DNA of 64,000 nucleotides from Pseudomonas syringae pv. cilantro (GCF_001293775.1 NZ_LGLN01000032.1:249705-313704), one strand, 5' to 3'; positions 8,078 to 18,021 are shown, counted from the stretch's first letter. Notes: a model not told the origin generated them from the letters alone. Numbers and translations: made by a program.

Positions 8078-9280
8078 TCAGATATTGCTGGTCAGGCTCA
8101 TCAGCGGCAGCATGATGGCCAGCATGATCACCGCGACCATGCCCGCCATTACCACGGTCAACGCCGGCACCAGCGCCGCCAGCATGCGGTCGATACCGCG
8201 CTTGGCCTCAACGTCGAATACATCGGCGACCTTGAGCAACATGGTGTCCAGTTCGCCGGCCTGCTCACCGACCTCGATCATTTGCAGCGCGAGGTCCGGC
8301 AGCAGTGGTTGCGCACCAAACGCGCTGGCCAGTGTGCCACCGCCCTTGACCGACTCCGCAGCCTGCTCGACCTGTGCCTGCAAAGCACGGTTGGTGCACA
8401 CTTGGCGCGCGATGACCAGTGCCTGCAGCAATGCCACGCCATTGGTCAGCAGTGTGCCGAGGGTACGTGTCAGTCGTGCGGCTTCGATGCGCTGCAATAA
8501 AGGGCCAATGACCCGAATACCCAGCAGACGACGGTCGCGCCGCTCACGCCGTTGCGGGTCGCGCATGCGAATGGCCATGCCCCAGATCAACGCAATGATG
8601 CTCGCCAGCACCACCAGGCCGTAATCACCGAGAAACTGCCCGAGGTTGAGAATGACCTCGGTGATCAACGGGATCGGCACCCCGAGGTCTTTGAAGATCG
8701 GCACGAATTGCGGCACCACATAAGCCAGCAACAGGGCCAGCGACCCCAGCACGCCGACGACCAGAAATGCCGGATAGATCAGCGCGTTGATCACTTCGCC
8801 ACGCAGCAACTGGCTGCGCTCGAGGTAATCGCTCAGTTGGCGCAGGGTTCCTTCCAGCGCACCTCCGGCCTCGCCAGCGCGAACCATGCTTATATAGAGA
8901 GGCGAAAACTGGCTGCCCTCTTCTTCCAACGCCACGGACAACGGCTTGCCGGCCTTGACCTGCTCGCGAATGCGTTCGATCAGCGCTCTGGTCTGCGGCT
9001 GGCCCGGCTGTTTGAGCAGAATGCCGAGTGAACGCTCCAACGGCTGACCTGCGCCCAGCAGGGTTGCGAGCTGTTGGGTGAAACTGACCAGCGCAGCGCC
9101 ATTGAGCATGCCACTGCCCAGCGCACGACGCAGACCGCCGAGCCCGGCGGCGTCTACCTGCAAGACCATCAAGCCGCGCTTTTGCAACGCAGCGATGGCG
9201 GCCTCCTGATCCCGAGCTTCGAGCGTGCCGTTCTGCGGCGCGCCCTGAGTGTCCAGCGCGCGGTATTTGAACAGGCTCAT
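8078..9280 (-). CDS. gspF: type II secretion inner-membrane protein GspF
   Basis: A 400-residue polytopic platform protein. It opens with the typical MSLFKYRALDTQG and carries two GspF cytoplasmic helical domains (about 70-190 and 270-390), each with the pattern FTQQLATLLGAGQPL or LTRTLGTLLTNGVALLQAL. Three membrane helices lie at about 170, 220 and 375. The ATG overlaps the gspE stop by four bases. Confidence 0.95.
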   Translation of the reverse strand: MSLFKYRALDTQGAPQNGTLEARDQEAAIAALQKRGLMVLQVDAAGLGGLRRALGSGMLNGAALVSFTQQLATLLGAGQPLERSLGILLKQPGQPQTRALIERIREQVKAGKPLSVALEEEGSQFSPLYISMVRAGEAGGALEGTLRQLSDYLERSQLLRGEVINALIYPAFLVVGVLGSLALLLAYVVPQFVPIFKDLGVPIPLITEVILNLGQFLGDYGLVVLASIIALIWGMAIRMRDPQRRERRDRRLLGIRVIGPLLQRIEAARLTRTLGTLLTNGVALLQALVIARQVCTNRALQAQVEQAAESVKGGGTLASAFGAQPLLPDLALQMIEVGEQAGELDTMLLKVADVFDVEAKRGIDRMLAALVPALTVVMAGMVAVIMLAIMLPLMSLTSNI

Positions 9281-11034
9281 GTGCCTTCACCGCGGGTCAC
9301 GCGCAACACTTCTTCCAGCGACGTGACACCTGCCACGGCCTGGCGCAGGCCTTCTTCGTGCAACGTGCGCAATCCGCCACGGCGGGCAGCCTCCTCCAGC
9401 GTCGAGGCATCGGCATGGCGCATCAACAGGCTGCGCAGTTCTTCGTTCATGACCAGCAATTCGGTGATTGCACTGCGCCCGCGATAACCGCCACCCGGCG
9501 CATCGGCGCGCGGGCGATACAGGCGAATCGGGCGCTCGTCGGTGAAGCGCTCCAGGCCATGTTCGGCAATCAACTCCGGCGGCGCATCGAAGGCTTCACG
9601 CGTGGCCGGGTCCAGACGTCGTACCAGCCGCTGGGCCAGAATGCCGTTGACCGTGGAGGCAATCAGATAGCTCTCGACGCCCATGTCCAGCAAGCGGGTG
9701 ATACTCGCTGCGGCGCTATTGGTGTGCAGGGTCGAGAGCACCAGGTGACCGGTCAGCGAAGACTGGATGGCGATGCGGCAGGTTTCCAGGTCGCGCATCT
9801 CACCGATCATGATGACGTCCGGGTCCTGACGCACGATGGAGCGCAGCGCCCCGGCGAAGTCCAAGCCGATGGAGGGTTTGACCTGAATCTGGTTGATGCC
9901 TTCAAGCTGGTACTCGACCGGGTCTTCAACCGTGATGATCTTGCGCTCGGCTGTGTTGAGCCGGGACAGCGCAGTATAAAGTGTGGTGGTCTTGCCGGAG
10001 CCGGTCGGCCCGGTGACCAGCAGGATGCCATGCGGACGCTCCAGCACATCGAGAAACTCGTCCAGCCGCTCGCCATCGAAGCCCAGGCTCGGAAAATCGA
10101 AGTTGATGGTCTGCCGGTCGAGCAGACGCATGACCACCGATTCACCAAAACTGGTGGGCACGGTGGACACCCGCAGGTCCAGCTCCTTGCCCTGAATACG
10201 CAGCATGATTCGACCATCCTGTGGCAGACGTCGTTCGGCGATGTCGAGCCGGGCCATGATTTTCACTCGGGAAATCACCGCTGCCGAGGAGCTGGACGGC
10301 GGCGCTTCTGCTTCGTGCAGCACGCCGTCGATGCGGTAACGCACCTTCAGCTGGCTTTCAAACGGTTCGATATGAATGTCCGACGCCCGCTGTTCGACCG
10401 CGCGTTGCAGGATCAGGTTGACCAGCCGGATGACCGGCGCTTCGGAGGCCAGGTCCTTGAGGTGCTCGATGTCTTCCAGCGAGCCGCCCTCGTCATCGAG
10501 GTTCTCGATCAGAGTGCCCATCGCCGAACGGCCTTGCCCGTAATAGCGCTCGATCAGTGTTTCCACCTCGTTACGCGGACCGACGGATAACCGCACTGGC
10601 ACCTGACAGGCGTAAGCGATGGCTTGAAACGGGTACAGCGTGCCGGGGTTGGCGCCCAGTACTTGCAAGCCCTGGTCACTCCAACCGACCGGCACGACTT
10701 GATAGTGGCGCATGAAGCGCTCGGTCAACGGCGGCAGCGGGTCGAGCATGGGCGGCACGCTGTCCGCCAATAACAACGGCGCATTCAACAACGCAGCCCA
10801 GGCGCGAGCCAACTCGAATTCCGACACCAGCCCTAGACGGGTCAACAGACCAAGCAGCTCGGTGCCTTCGGATTCCTGCTGTAAACGGTGCGCACGCTCC
10901 AGATCGACCGCTTTAAGACCGGCGTGTTCGATCAGCCAGGCGCAGACCTGCTCGGCATCCGGGATCTGGATGCGGGATATATCAACGGGAACTGGCGGCA
11001 TGGATGAGGGCATTTTGCTACTTCGGAGGGACAT
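9277..11034 (-). CDS. gspE: type II secretion ATPase GspE
   Basis: A 585-residue cytoplasmic ATPase that powers pseudopilus assembly. The N-terminal GspE domain covers about 30-160. The ATPase core has Walker A GPTGSGKTT (about 345), the Asp box TVEDPVEYQ, Walker B IMIGEMRD and the His box GHLVLSTLHTN. The C-terminal region that usually holds a zinc-binding tetracysteine motif has none of these cysteines here: the stretch between QRLVRRLDP and GGGYRGRSAI is Cys-free. First gene of the gsp operon; GGAG lies upstream of the ATG. Confidence 0.95.
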   Translation of the reverse strand: MSLRSSKMPSSMPPVPVDISRIQIPDAEQVCAWLIEHAGLKAVDLERAHRLQQESEGTELLGLLTRLGLVSEFELARAWAALLNAPLLLADSVPPMLDPLPPLTERFMRHYQVVPVGWSDQGLQVLGANPGTLYPFQAIAYACQVPVRLSVGPRNEVETLIERYYGQGRSAMGTLIENLDDEGGSLEDIEHLKDLASEAPVIRLVNLILQRAVEQRASDIHIEPFESQLKVRYRIDGVLHEAEAPPSSSSAAVISRVKIMARLDIAERRLPQDGRIMLRIQGKELDLRVSTVPTSFGESVVMRLLDRQTINFDFPSLGFDGERLDEFLDVLERPHGILLVTGPTGSGKTTTLYTALSRLNTAERKIITVEDPVEYQLEGINQIQVKPSIGLDFAGALRSIVRQDPDVIMIGEMRDLETCRIAIQSSLTGHLVLSTLHTNSAAASITRLLDMGVESYLIASTVNGILAQRLVRRLDPATREAFDAPPELIAEHGLERFTDERPIRLYRPRADAPGGGYRGRSAITELLVMNEELRSLLMRHADASTLEEAARRGGLRTLHEEGLRQAVAGVTSLEEVLRVTRGEGT

Positions 11035-11084
11035 ATTACAGCACTCTCCAGCAAGAGAGTGCTGCGTTCAAAGGCTTAAAACGA

Positions 11085-11312
11085 TCAGTTTGACTGCTTT
11101 TGAGGGGTTGCGTTCTGCGGACGGCCACCTTTTGTCGTTTCGGTCTTCTGCCGTTGCGCCTTTTGTGCCGCTTTGGCGTCCTGGGTCTGGGTCATCACGG
11201 TCTCATCGCTGGCGCCGGAAGTTGCGTCTGCAGAGGTTGATTCTTCGGCCACTACTGCGCCACTCAGGGCCAGGCCTAACACTACAGCTGCACTCATGAT
11301 AGAAAACTTCAT
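11085..11312 (-). CDS. small exported protein of unknown function upstream of gspE
   Basis: A 75-residue protein with a clear signal peptide (MKFSIMSAAVVLGLALSGAVVA). The mature part is about 53 residues, low in complexity and rich in Thr, Ser, Gln, Ala and Lys, with a basic C-terminus. The ATG at 11312 has AGGAG upstream. It lies 50 bases before gspE on the same strand and may be the first gene of the transcript. I do not recognise the family. It could be a type II substrate, an assembly accessory, or unrelated. Confidence 0.7.
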   Translation of the reverse strand: MKFSIMSAAVVLGLALSGAVVAEESTSADATSGASDETVMTQTQDAKAAQKAQRQKTETTKGGRPQNATPQKQSN

Positions 11313-11438
11313 CGGGATAACTCCTCGGGAAAAACAAGAGAACACTGCGTTTCGCAGCAGACGTATTAAAGATCGGGCAAGAATTAACGCACAGCACGCA
11401 TGGCAACTTGCGAGCCGTCTTTCTTCATCCTGAAAAAT

Positions 11439-11466
11439 CTTAAACCCATCTACCAGTAGGTTTAAG
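11439..11466. repeat. perfect 8-bp inverted repeat in AT-rich spacer
   Basis: CTTAAACC at 11439-11446 pairs with GGTTTAAG at 11459-11466 across 12 bases. On the minus strand the second arm is followed by ATTTTT, so it could act as a weak terminator; as DNA it could be an operator. It lies in the 495-base spacer (11313-11807) between the small exported gene and the GH3 gene. That spacer is clearly more AT-rich than its surroundings and has no convincing gene. Confidence 0.4.
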
Positions 11467-11522
11467 AAGAGTTCCTCATTTGTAAAGAAAAACCAACAAA
11501 AAAAAGAAAAATACGCTTTTGT

Positions 11523-11552
11523 TTGACATTTATGCCGTCTTTTAGACTTAAT
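11523..11552 (+). promoter_or_regulatory. possible sigma-70 promoter toward the GH3 gene
   Basis: A consensus -35 box TTGACA at 11523-11528 is followed after 18 bases by CTTAAT (11547-11552), four of six matches to the -10 box. It points to the GH3 gene about 250 bases away. The spacing is slightly long and the leader would be lengthy. Confidence 0.35.
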
Positions 11553-11807
11553 TGTCACCGCTAACAAACCGGAGGCGCTGTTTTTGATATCAAAATGATG
11601 GCGCCCTAGATACAGCACAACATAACAATTAAAAAAGAAAACCGATAAATAAATAGTCATAAAAATCGCGATCCTTACAGCAGGAAATCGCGACGAAGGA
11701 TGCCTGTTGCCTGAAGAATTATTAAAGACTGACTTACAAGTTTCGGCTTGTTGAGCCTGCGCTAAAGCGTGGACAAACAGTTAATTTAAACGCAGTTGGA
11801 GAGCAAC

Positions 11808-14550
11808 ATGAACAAACGAAAGATGATGGGCGCGCACTCGGCACTGGCCTTGCTGGCGCTGGCGGTTTCGCAGGTACACGCCGCTGATGCGACCGTGCAG
11901 CAGGGCCGTGAAGATCGCGCCGAAAAAGCCGCGCAAAAAACCCTCGCCAAGATGACCATGGAAGAAAAAGCTGGCCTACATCGGCGGCACCGGCGGCTGG
12001 GACGTCAAGCCGCTGACCAACTACGGCGTTCCGCAGATTCATGGCGCTGACGGCGGCGTGGGCGTGCGTTACACCAGCGAAGGCAACGATCAGGGTGTGG
12101 TCTATCCGTCCGGCCCTAACCTTGCAGCCACCTTCAACCCGCGTCGTGCCATCGACCTGGGTCGCGCGCTGGGCTATGACACTGCAGTCGGCGGCTACCA
12201 GTTCATCACTGGCCCGGGCGTCAACCTGTACCGCATGCCTTACGGCGGCCGTGCATTCGAATACCTCTCCGGTGAAGATCCGTTCCTGGGTGCCAGCCTG
12301 GCACCGGGCGTCATCAACGGTATCCAGTCTCGTGGTGTCTGGGCCAACGCCAAGCACTACGCGGCCAACGATCAGGAAAGCAACCGCTTCAACCTGAACC
12401 AGACCATGCCAGAGCGCGTTCTGCGCGAAATGTCGCTGCCTGCGTTCGAATCGTCGTCGAAAAACGGCAACGTGGCGATGATGATGTGCGCCTTCCAGAA
12501 AGTGAACGGCGAGTTCGCTTGTGAAAGCGAGCACCTGATCGCCCAGATCCTGAAGAAGGAGTGGGGCTTCAAGGGCTTCGTACAGAGCGACTACAACGCT
12601 GTCGTTCACGGTTTCAACGCTGCCCGTGCCGGTATCGATCTGGACATGATGGGCTTCCAGATGAACAGCTCCGTGCTTAAGCCGCATCTGGATGCCGGCG
12701 ACCTGAGCGCTGCGACCATTGACGACAAGGTCCGCCGCATCCTCAAGCAGATCTACCTGTACAAGTTCGACAGCAAAGTGCCGCTGACCACGCACAACAT
12801 GAACAGCTCGACCAGCAACAAGGTTGCTCTGAACGCTGCGCGTGAAGGCATCGTGCTGCTGAAAAACCAGGACAATCTGCTGCCGCTGGACAAGCAGAAG
12901 GTCAAGAAGATCGCTGTTGTCGGCACCCTGGCCAAGTACTCGCCGCCTACCGGTTTCGGCAGTGCCAACGTCATGGCCAGCCATTACGTCAGCGAATTGA
13001 GCGGCCTGCAGCAAATCGCGCCGAACGCCAAGGTCGACTTCATCGAAGGCCTGTCGCTGGACCCGAGCACCAGTGCCTGGACCACCACCGACACGGCTGG
13101 CAACGAAGTTCAAGGCATGAAAGTCGAGTACTTCAGCAACGCCGACTGGTCCGGTGATGCAGCCGTCACTCGCACCGAGCAGCACGTGGATCTGGACTGG
13201 GCCAACGACAAGAACCTGCCTTTCGCAAGCAACACCTCGGCGTCCGATGCGTACACCACCAAAGGTTCGACCGCTGGTGAGATGAACGGTGACACGTCTT
13301 CGACTTCGATCCGCTACACCGGCAAGGTCACCCCGACCCAGAGCGGCGAGCAAGTGTTCAAGGTTCGCGCCGACGGCGCTGTGCGCCTGTGGGTCAACGG
13401 CAAGAAAATCATCGACAACGGTGACGGCAAGCCACTTCCGGGCAACAGCATTCCGCCAACCATTCCAGAGTTCGCCAAGATCAGCCTGGAAGCTGGCCAG
13501 TCTTACGATGTGAAGCTCGAGTACTCGCGTCGTGCCGGTTACCTGTCGACCATGGGTGGTCTGGTCGGTGTGCAACTGAGCTCCGCTTCGCTGAACGCGC
13601 CTCAGGACCTGTCCGGTTATGACGCCGTTGTGGTTGCCGTCGGTAACAGCAATGAATACGAAGGTGAAGGCTTCGACCACAGCTTCGATCTGCCAGAGTT
13701 CCAGAACGAACTGATCCAGAACATCGCCAAGGTCAACCCGAACACCGTGGTGACCATGTACGGTGGTACCGGCCTGAAGATGAGCGACTGGATCGAACAG
13801 GTTCCAGTGGCACTGCACGCCTTCTACCCGGGTCAGAATGGTGGTCAGGCGCTGGCCGAGATTCTGTTCGGCAAGGTCAACCCGTCGGGCAAGCTGCCGA
13901 TCAGTATCGAACGCAACATCGAAGACAACCCGGCCTACGCTTCCTTCCCGAAATTCGACAACCAGAATTCTCTGGCTGAAATGGATTACAAGGATGACCT
14001 GATGCTGGGTTATCGCGGTTACGAGAAGAAAGGCATCAAGCCGCTCTACCCGTTCGGTTATGGCCTCTCGTACACCACGTTCGGCTACAGCAACATCAAA
14101 GTGACGCCTGGCGTCGCGGTGGGCAATACGCCGATCAAGGTGTCGTTCGACCTGACCAACACCGGCAAAGTCGGCGGCTCGGAAGTTGCACAGCTGTACG
14201 TTGGCCAGCAGAACCCGAAAGTCGAACGTCCGATCAAGGAACTCAAAGGCTACAAGAAGGTGTTCCTCAAGCCGGGTGAAAGCAAGCGCGTGACCATCGA
14301 GCTGAATGATCGCTCGCTGGCCTACTTCGACGAGAAGAGCAAGCAGTGGGTCGTCGATGCCGACACCTTCAACATTGCACTCGGTGCGTCGTCGCAGGAC
14401 ATCCGCCTGAATGCCAAGCTGGTCAACTCGTTCCGTCAGGAACTGTCGACCACCACCAGCAACCCGCTGCCACGTTCCGCTCTGAACTCGGTTCTGGTCG
14501 AGAAGCCACCGGTCAAGACCGGCGGCGTATTCAAGCAGACCGTTGAGTAA
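11808..14550 (+). pseudogene. bglX: periplasmic GH3 beta-glucosidase, frameshifted near the N-terminus
   Basis: A glycoside hydrolase family 3 gene, about 913 codons if the frame is restored. Start ATG at 11808 follows GGAGAG and opens a signal peptide (MNKRKMMGAHSALALLALAVSQVHA). The reading frame breaks at the run AAAAA (11965-11969): with four A it reads EEKLAYIGGTGGWDVKPL and joins the long downstream frame; with five A it stops near 12048. Downstream are KHYAANDQESNR, the nucleophile segment GFVQSDYNAV (Asp codon 12589-12591), a PA14 domain (about 13120-13560) and a C-terminal fibronectin III-like domain. Apart from the one base the gene looks intact, so a sequencing error or a recent mutation is possible. 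The symbol is by family only. Confidence 0.85.
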
Positions 14551-14589
14551 GCGTTGCGCTGACTGACTGAAAAACGGACGAATAAAGGC

Positions 14590-15237
14590 TCAGGGACGAG
14601 CCCTTACCGCTGCATCGACCTGCGCAATGTAGGCATCGAAACACTCGACCAGATCCACCTGATCGGGAAAGCGTAACCACTGAATCTGCAAGCCATCCAT
14701 CATGGCCAGAATCTGCTGGATCACCTTCGACACATCCACATCCGCCCGCACTTCCCCGCGCTCGACCAACTCCGAAAACTGCCTCAGCAAATGCGCGTGA
14801 ATGCGCTCATAGCGCGTCTGGAACCACTCGAATGCCGGCTGGCTGTCCAGCAGACTTTCGGCATTGAGAATCGAGAAGGCGCGTACCACGCCCGGTGCGG
14901 TGGAGTTGGAACGATTGATGGCGCGCAGGCCGTTGAGCAGGCCGGTCAGCGTGTTTTCTTCGGTACGGACTTCAGCCGCGATTCGACCATTGACCTCATC
15001 ACGCCGTTCCAGCACGGCCATCAACAGGGAAATCTTGCTCGGGAAGTGGTGCAGCAATCCGGCGACGGAAATACCCACAATGGCTGCAACCTTGGCGACC
15101 GATGCGCCGGTATAGCCCTCAAGGGAGAACAGCTGCAAAGCTGCGTCGAGCAATTCTTCGCGACGCTTCTCGCCCTTTGGCGCGCGCCGATGCCGCGTTG
15201 TAACCGTGCCCGTTTCCATGGGTTCGTGCCGAGTCAT
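14590..15237 (-). CDS. TetR family transcriptional regulator
   Basis: A 215-residue repressor-type regulator. The N-terminal helix-turn-helix (about residues 24-70) shows REELLDAALQLFSLEGYTGASVAKVAAIVGISVAGLLHHFPSK. The C-terminal part is a ligand-binding helical domain of unknown specificity. It is convergent with the GH3 gene, 39 bases apart, and lies 58 bases downstream of the MFS gene on the same strand. Either could be its target; a role in beta-glucoside control is only a guess from position. Confidence 0.9.
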   Translation of the reverse strand: MTRHEPMETGTVTTRHRRAPKGEKRREELLDAALQLFSLEGYTGASVAKVAAIVGISVAGLLHHFPSKISLLMAVLERRDEVNGRIAAEVRTEENTLTGLLNGLRAINRSNSTAPGVVRAFSILNAESLLDSQPAFEWFQTRYERIHAHLLRQFSELVERGEVRADVDVSKVIQQILAMMDGLQIQWLRFPDQVDLVECFDAYIAQVDAAVRARP

Positions 15238-15295
15238 ATCAGGGTCCTTTTTGAACAGCCGCGTACCCTAATCATTCAGACCGCCTCACGCAACG

Positions 15296-16480
15296 CTATT
15301 TAACCTGGATTGTCAGACAATTTATCCTGGTCTTACAATAGCGTTGCATGAAGATTGCGATTAACAACAGCACCACACTGATACCTATCGACAGGCTGAG
15401 CAATCCGCGCTCGGCATAATTGTCCTGTACCCATGCAAAAAACCAGGGCGCAGCGGCAGACAATAGAAAGCCAGGTGCCAGCAGCCGCCCCTGCAGGCGC
15501 GCATAGTGTCGAAGGGCGAATAGCTCGAACGGAAGATTCGCCCGCAGCAGAGTAGTCAGCCCGTTCATGGCGCCGTAACCGAAGACAAACAGACAGGCCA
15601 GCACGGGTCGCCCATCGGCAAAGAACGCCAGGGCAAAGCACACCACCAGACCGCTCGTGACCCAGACATTCAGACGCAAGGCGGAAAGCGAACGGGCCAG
15701 CAACGCCTGGATCAAGCGTGCGCAGGTCTGTCCGATGCCCCACAGCGCCACCCACCCCACTGGCACACCGAAGCCAGACAACAACGCGGGCAAATGCGCA
15801 GACAAACCGGCAGACATGAAACCGATCAGCGCCACGCCCAGCGCATACCCCGCCTGCCGCTGCCACGCCGTGACGTCGGGCGACAAGGCCACTTTAAACT
15901 GAGGGCGTGTGGCGGGCGGTACATTGGGCACTGCGCTGAACAGCAACCCGCCAAGCAAGGCCAGACAGGCATAGACAGCGATCGCGCTGCGCCAGCCGAC
16001 GATCTCCAGCAACGCATGCCCCAGCGGCCAGAATACCGCCGAGGCCAACCCGCCCAGCAAGGTGATCTGCACCATCAACGGCCGGGCCCGCTCACCGAGC
16101 AGTCCGGCCAGCCCGGCGAACAAGGCGTCATACAGCGACAGGCGCATACCGAGCCCGAGTACGGCCCAGCCAATGAACCAGACCTGCGGGGTATCACACA
16201 GGGCCAGAATGCAGCAGCCCGCCGCGTTGAAAACGGCACCCCACTGCAACACCTGACGAGCGCCGAAACGCTGGATCAGCCCCGCGCTGAGGGTCGAAAC
16301 CAGCGCCATGACCAGCAAGGCGACTGACAACCCGGAAAAAACCCGCTGCGCGCTCCAGCCCAGGTCATTGGCAATGGCGTTGCCGAAAGCACCCGGCAAA
16401 TAAAAGGTCACGCCCCAACTGATCAGTTGCGCAAGGCCCAGTCTGAACACCTTCAGTTTGGACAGAGGTGTGCAGGCCAC
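15296..16480 (-). CDS. MFS transporter
   Basis: A 394-residue major facilitator with about twelve hydrophobic segments, starting QLISWGVTFYLPGAFGNAI. The loop after helix 2 reads IQRFGARQ, a degenerate form of the MFS A-motif. The reading frame begins with GTG at 16480, five bases after the upstream acetyltransferase stop. GGAG is directly adjacent to that GTG, so the true start could lie slightly further in. The substrate is unknown. Its pairing with a phosphinothricin-type acetyltransferase suggests drug or metabolite efflux. Confidence 0.85.
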   Translation of the reverse strand: MACTPLSKLKVFRLGLAQLISWGVTFYLPGAFGNAIANDLGWSAQRVFSGLSVALLVMALVSTLSAGLIQRFGARQVLQWGAVFNAAGCCILALCDTPQVWFIGWAVLGLGMRLSLYDALFAGLAGLLGERARPLMVQITLLGGLASAVFWPLGHALLEIVGWRSAIAVYACLALLGGLLFSAVPNVPPATRPQFKVALSPDVTAWQRQAGYALGVALIGFMSAGLSAHLPALLSGFGVPVGWVALWGIGQTCARLIQALLARSLSALRLNVWVTSGLVVCFALAFFADGRPVLACLFVFGYGAMNGLTTLLRANLPFELFALRHYARLQGRLLAPGFLLSAAAPWFFAWVQDNYAERGLLSLSIGISVVLLLIAIFMQRYCKTRINCLTIQVK

Positions 16481-16485
16481 CTCCG

Positions 16486-17025
16486 TCAGATCCGGCCGGC
16501 AGGGACGCTGTTCGATCCTTCGCCCAGCGCTCGCTGCATCAGCACAGTGTCCACCCAGCGACCGTGCTTGAAGCCGACCGACTCGAAGACCCCGACCCGA
16601 CGAAACCCCAGGCGCTCATGCAAGCGCAGCGAAGCAATGTTTTCGCTATTGCCGATCACCGCGATCATCTGCCGCCAGCCACCCTGCTCGCAGCGCTGTA
16701 CAAGTTCGCCCAACAGCGCCTGACCGATGCCGAGGCCGCCCATGCCGTCACGTACGTACACCGAATCCTCCACCGTGAAGCGATAGGCCGGACGAGGTCG
16801 ATAAGGCGTGACGCAGCCATAGCCGACCACCTCTCCTGCGCGTTCCGCGATCAGATAAGGCAGACCGTTGGCCAGTACCTGTGCTCGACGCTGAAGCAAC
16901 TCGGCCAGATCGGGTGGTTGCAGTTCGAAACTGGAAATCCCGTGCAGAACATGGTCCGCGTAGATCGCCTGCACGGCAGGCATGTCGTTGGCGTGAGCGT
17001 CACGCAGCGTAAAAGTCGGAGTCAT
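16486..17025 (-). CDS. GNAT acetyltransferase, phosphinothricin/methionine-sulfoximine type
   Basis: A 179-residue GNAT enzyme. The pattern IRD-like N-terminus, IYADHVLHGISSFE, YGCVTPYRPRPAYRFTVEDSVYV and ASLRLHERLGFRRVG is typical of the PAT/MddA subfamily, which acetylates phosphinothricin, methionine sulfoximine or related amino acids. The acetyl-CoA loop is GGLGIGQALL. The ATG at 17025 was chosen over an open frame reaching 17451, which would run into the divergent LysR gene. It probably forms an operon with the MFS gene. Confidence 0.85.
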   Translation of the reverse strand: MTPTFTLRDAHANDMPAVQAIYADHVLHGISSFELQPPDLAELLQRRAQVLANGLPYLIAERAGEVVGYGCVTPYRPRPAYRFTVEDSVYVRDGMGGLGIGQALLGELVQRCEQGGWRQMIAVIGNSENIASLRLHERLGFRRVGVFESVGFKHGRWVDTVLMQRALGEGSNSVPAGRI

Positions 17026-17130
17026 GGCAGGGCTCTTGCTCAGAGACAGGTAGATGGCAGCAATCATGCCGCTCAGCCCGACATTAAAAAAGCTATGATT
17101 AATCATCCTCAGCATAAGAATTACTTTGCA

Positions 17131-18021
17131 ATGTATCGATTGAACCTCAATCACCTGCACACCTTCTCGCTGGTCATCGCCCATGGCAGTTTCTCTGCAG
17201 CCGCAGAGCACCTGCACCTGACCCAGCCGGCGGTCAGCCTGCACGTGCGGCAGCTGGAGGAACAATTGAACCTGCAACTGATCGAGCGTGTCGGCAAGCG
17301 CCTCAAACCCACATCGGCGGGCGATACGTTGCTGGCGCATATCGCACGCATCGATTCGGTGGTCGAAGACGCCCTGCAGGATTTGTCCAGCCATGCCAGC
17401 GGCGTCGCCGGAAAAATCGCCATTGGCACTGGCGCGACCGCCTGCATTCATTTATTGCCGCCCTTGTTGCGGGCTTTACGTCGAGACTTCCCTGAGCTGG
17501 ATGTACGAGTCAGCACCGGTAACACCGATGGCATTCTCAAGGCAGTTGAAGAGAACCGCCTGGACCTGGCGTTGGTCACCCTGCCCGCCTCGGGTCGCAG
17601 TCTGTACATCACAGCGTTGCTTGAAGACGAGTTCGTGGCGATTTTCGCCGAAGGACAGCAGCCACCGCCCGCCAGCATGGCGCCCGAATACCTTAGCGGG
17701 CTGCCGCTGGTGGTCTTCGAAGCAGGCAGCAGCACACGCCTGCTGATCAACGAATGGTTCTTACAGGCGGGGATTCGCGTCAAACCGGTCATGGAACTGG
17801 GGAGTATCGAAGCGATCAAGGAAATGGTCGCGGCCGGTCTGGGCTACAGCATTGTGCCGCGCATGGCGGTCATTGCCGCCCATCATCGTCGCGGGCTGCA
17901 CGTGCACACACTGACGCCGGGGCTGAGCCGCACGCTGGGCATCGTATTGCGTCAGGACAAACCGGTCAGCCGCGCATTGCGCCAGGTACTGGATGCCTTG
18001 CAGCACCTGAAAGGGTCATAA
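17131..18021 (+). CDS. LysR family transcriptional regulator
   Basis: A 296-residue LysR regulator. The helix-turn-helix covers residues 1-60 (HLHTFSLVIAHGSFSAAAEHL, AVSLHVRQLEEQL). The effector domain follows from about 90 (GKIAIGTGATACIHLLPPLL). It is divergent from the acetyltransferase across 105 bases, so it probably controls the GNAT-MFS pair and itself. The open frame extends upstream to 16468, but the LysR fold begins at the ATG at 17131. Confidence 0.92.
   Translation: MYRLNLNHLHTFSLVIAHGSFSAAAEHLHLTQPAVSLHVRQLEEQLNLQLIERVGKRLKPTSAGDTLLAHIARIDSVVEDALQDLSSHASGVAGKIAIGTGATACIHLLPPLLRALRRDFPELDVRVSTGNTDGILKAVEENRLDLALVTLPASGRSLYITALLEDEFVAIFAEGQQPPPASMAPEYLSGLPLVVFEAGSSTRLLINEWFLQAGIRVKPVMELGSIEAIKEMVAAGLGYSIVPRMAVIAAHHRRGLHVHTLTPGLSRTLGIVLRQDKPVSRALRQVLDALQHLKGS

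Noticed and set aside
11734..13818. 694-residue open frame on the minus strand across the GH3 gene
   Set aside because: It is antisense to a clear GH3 domain protein, has no recognisable motif, and is explained by codon bias in high-GC DNA.
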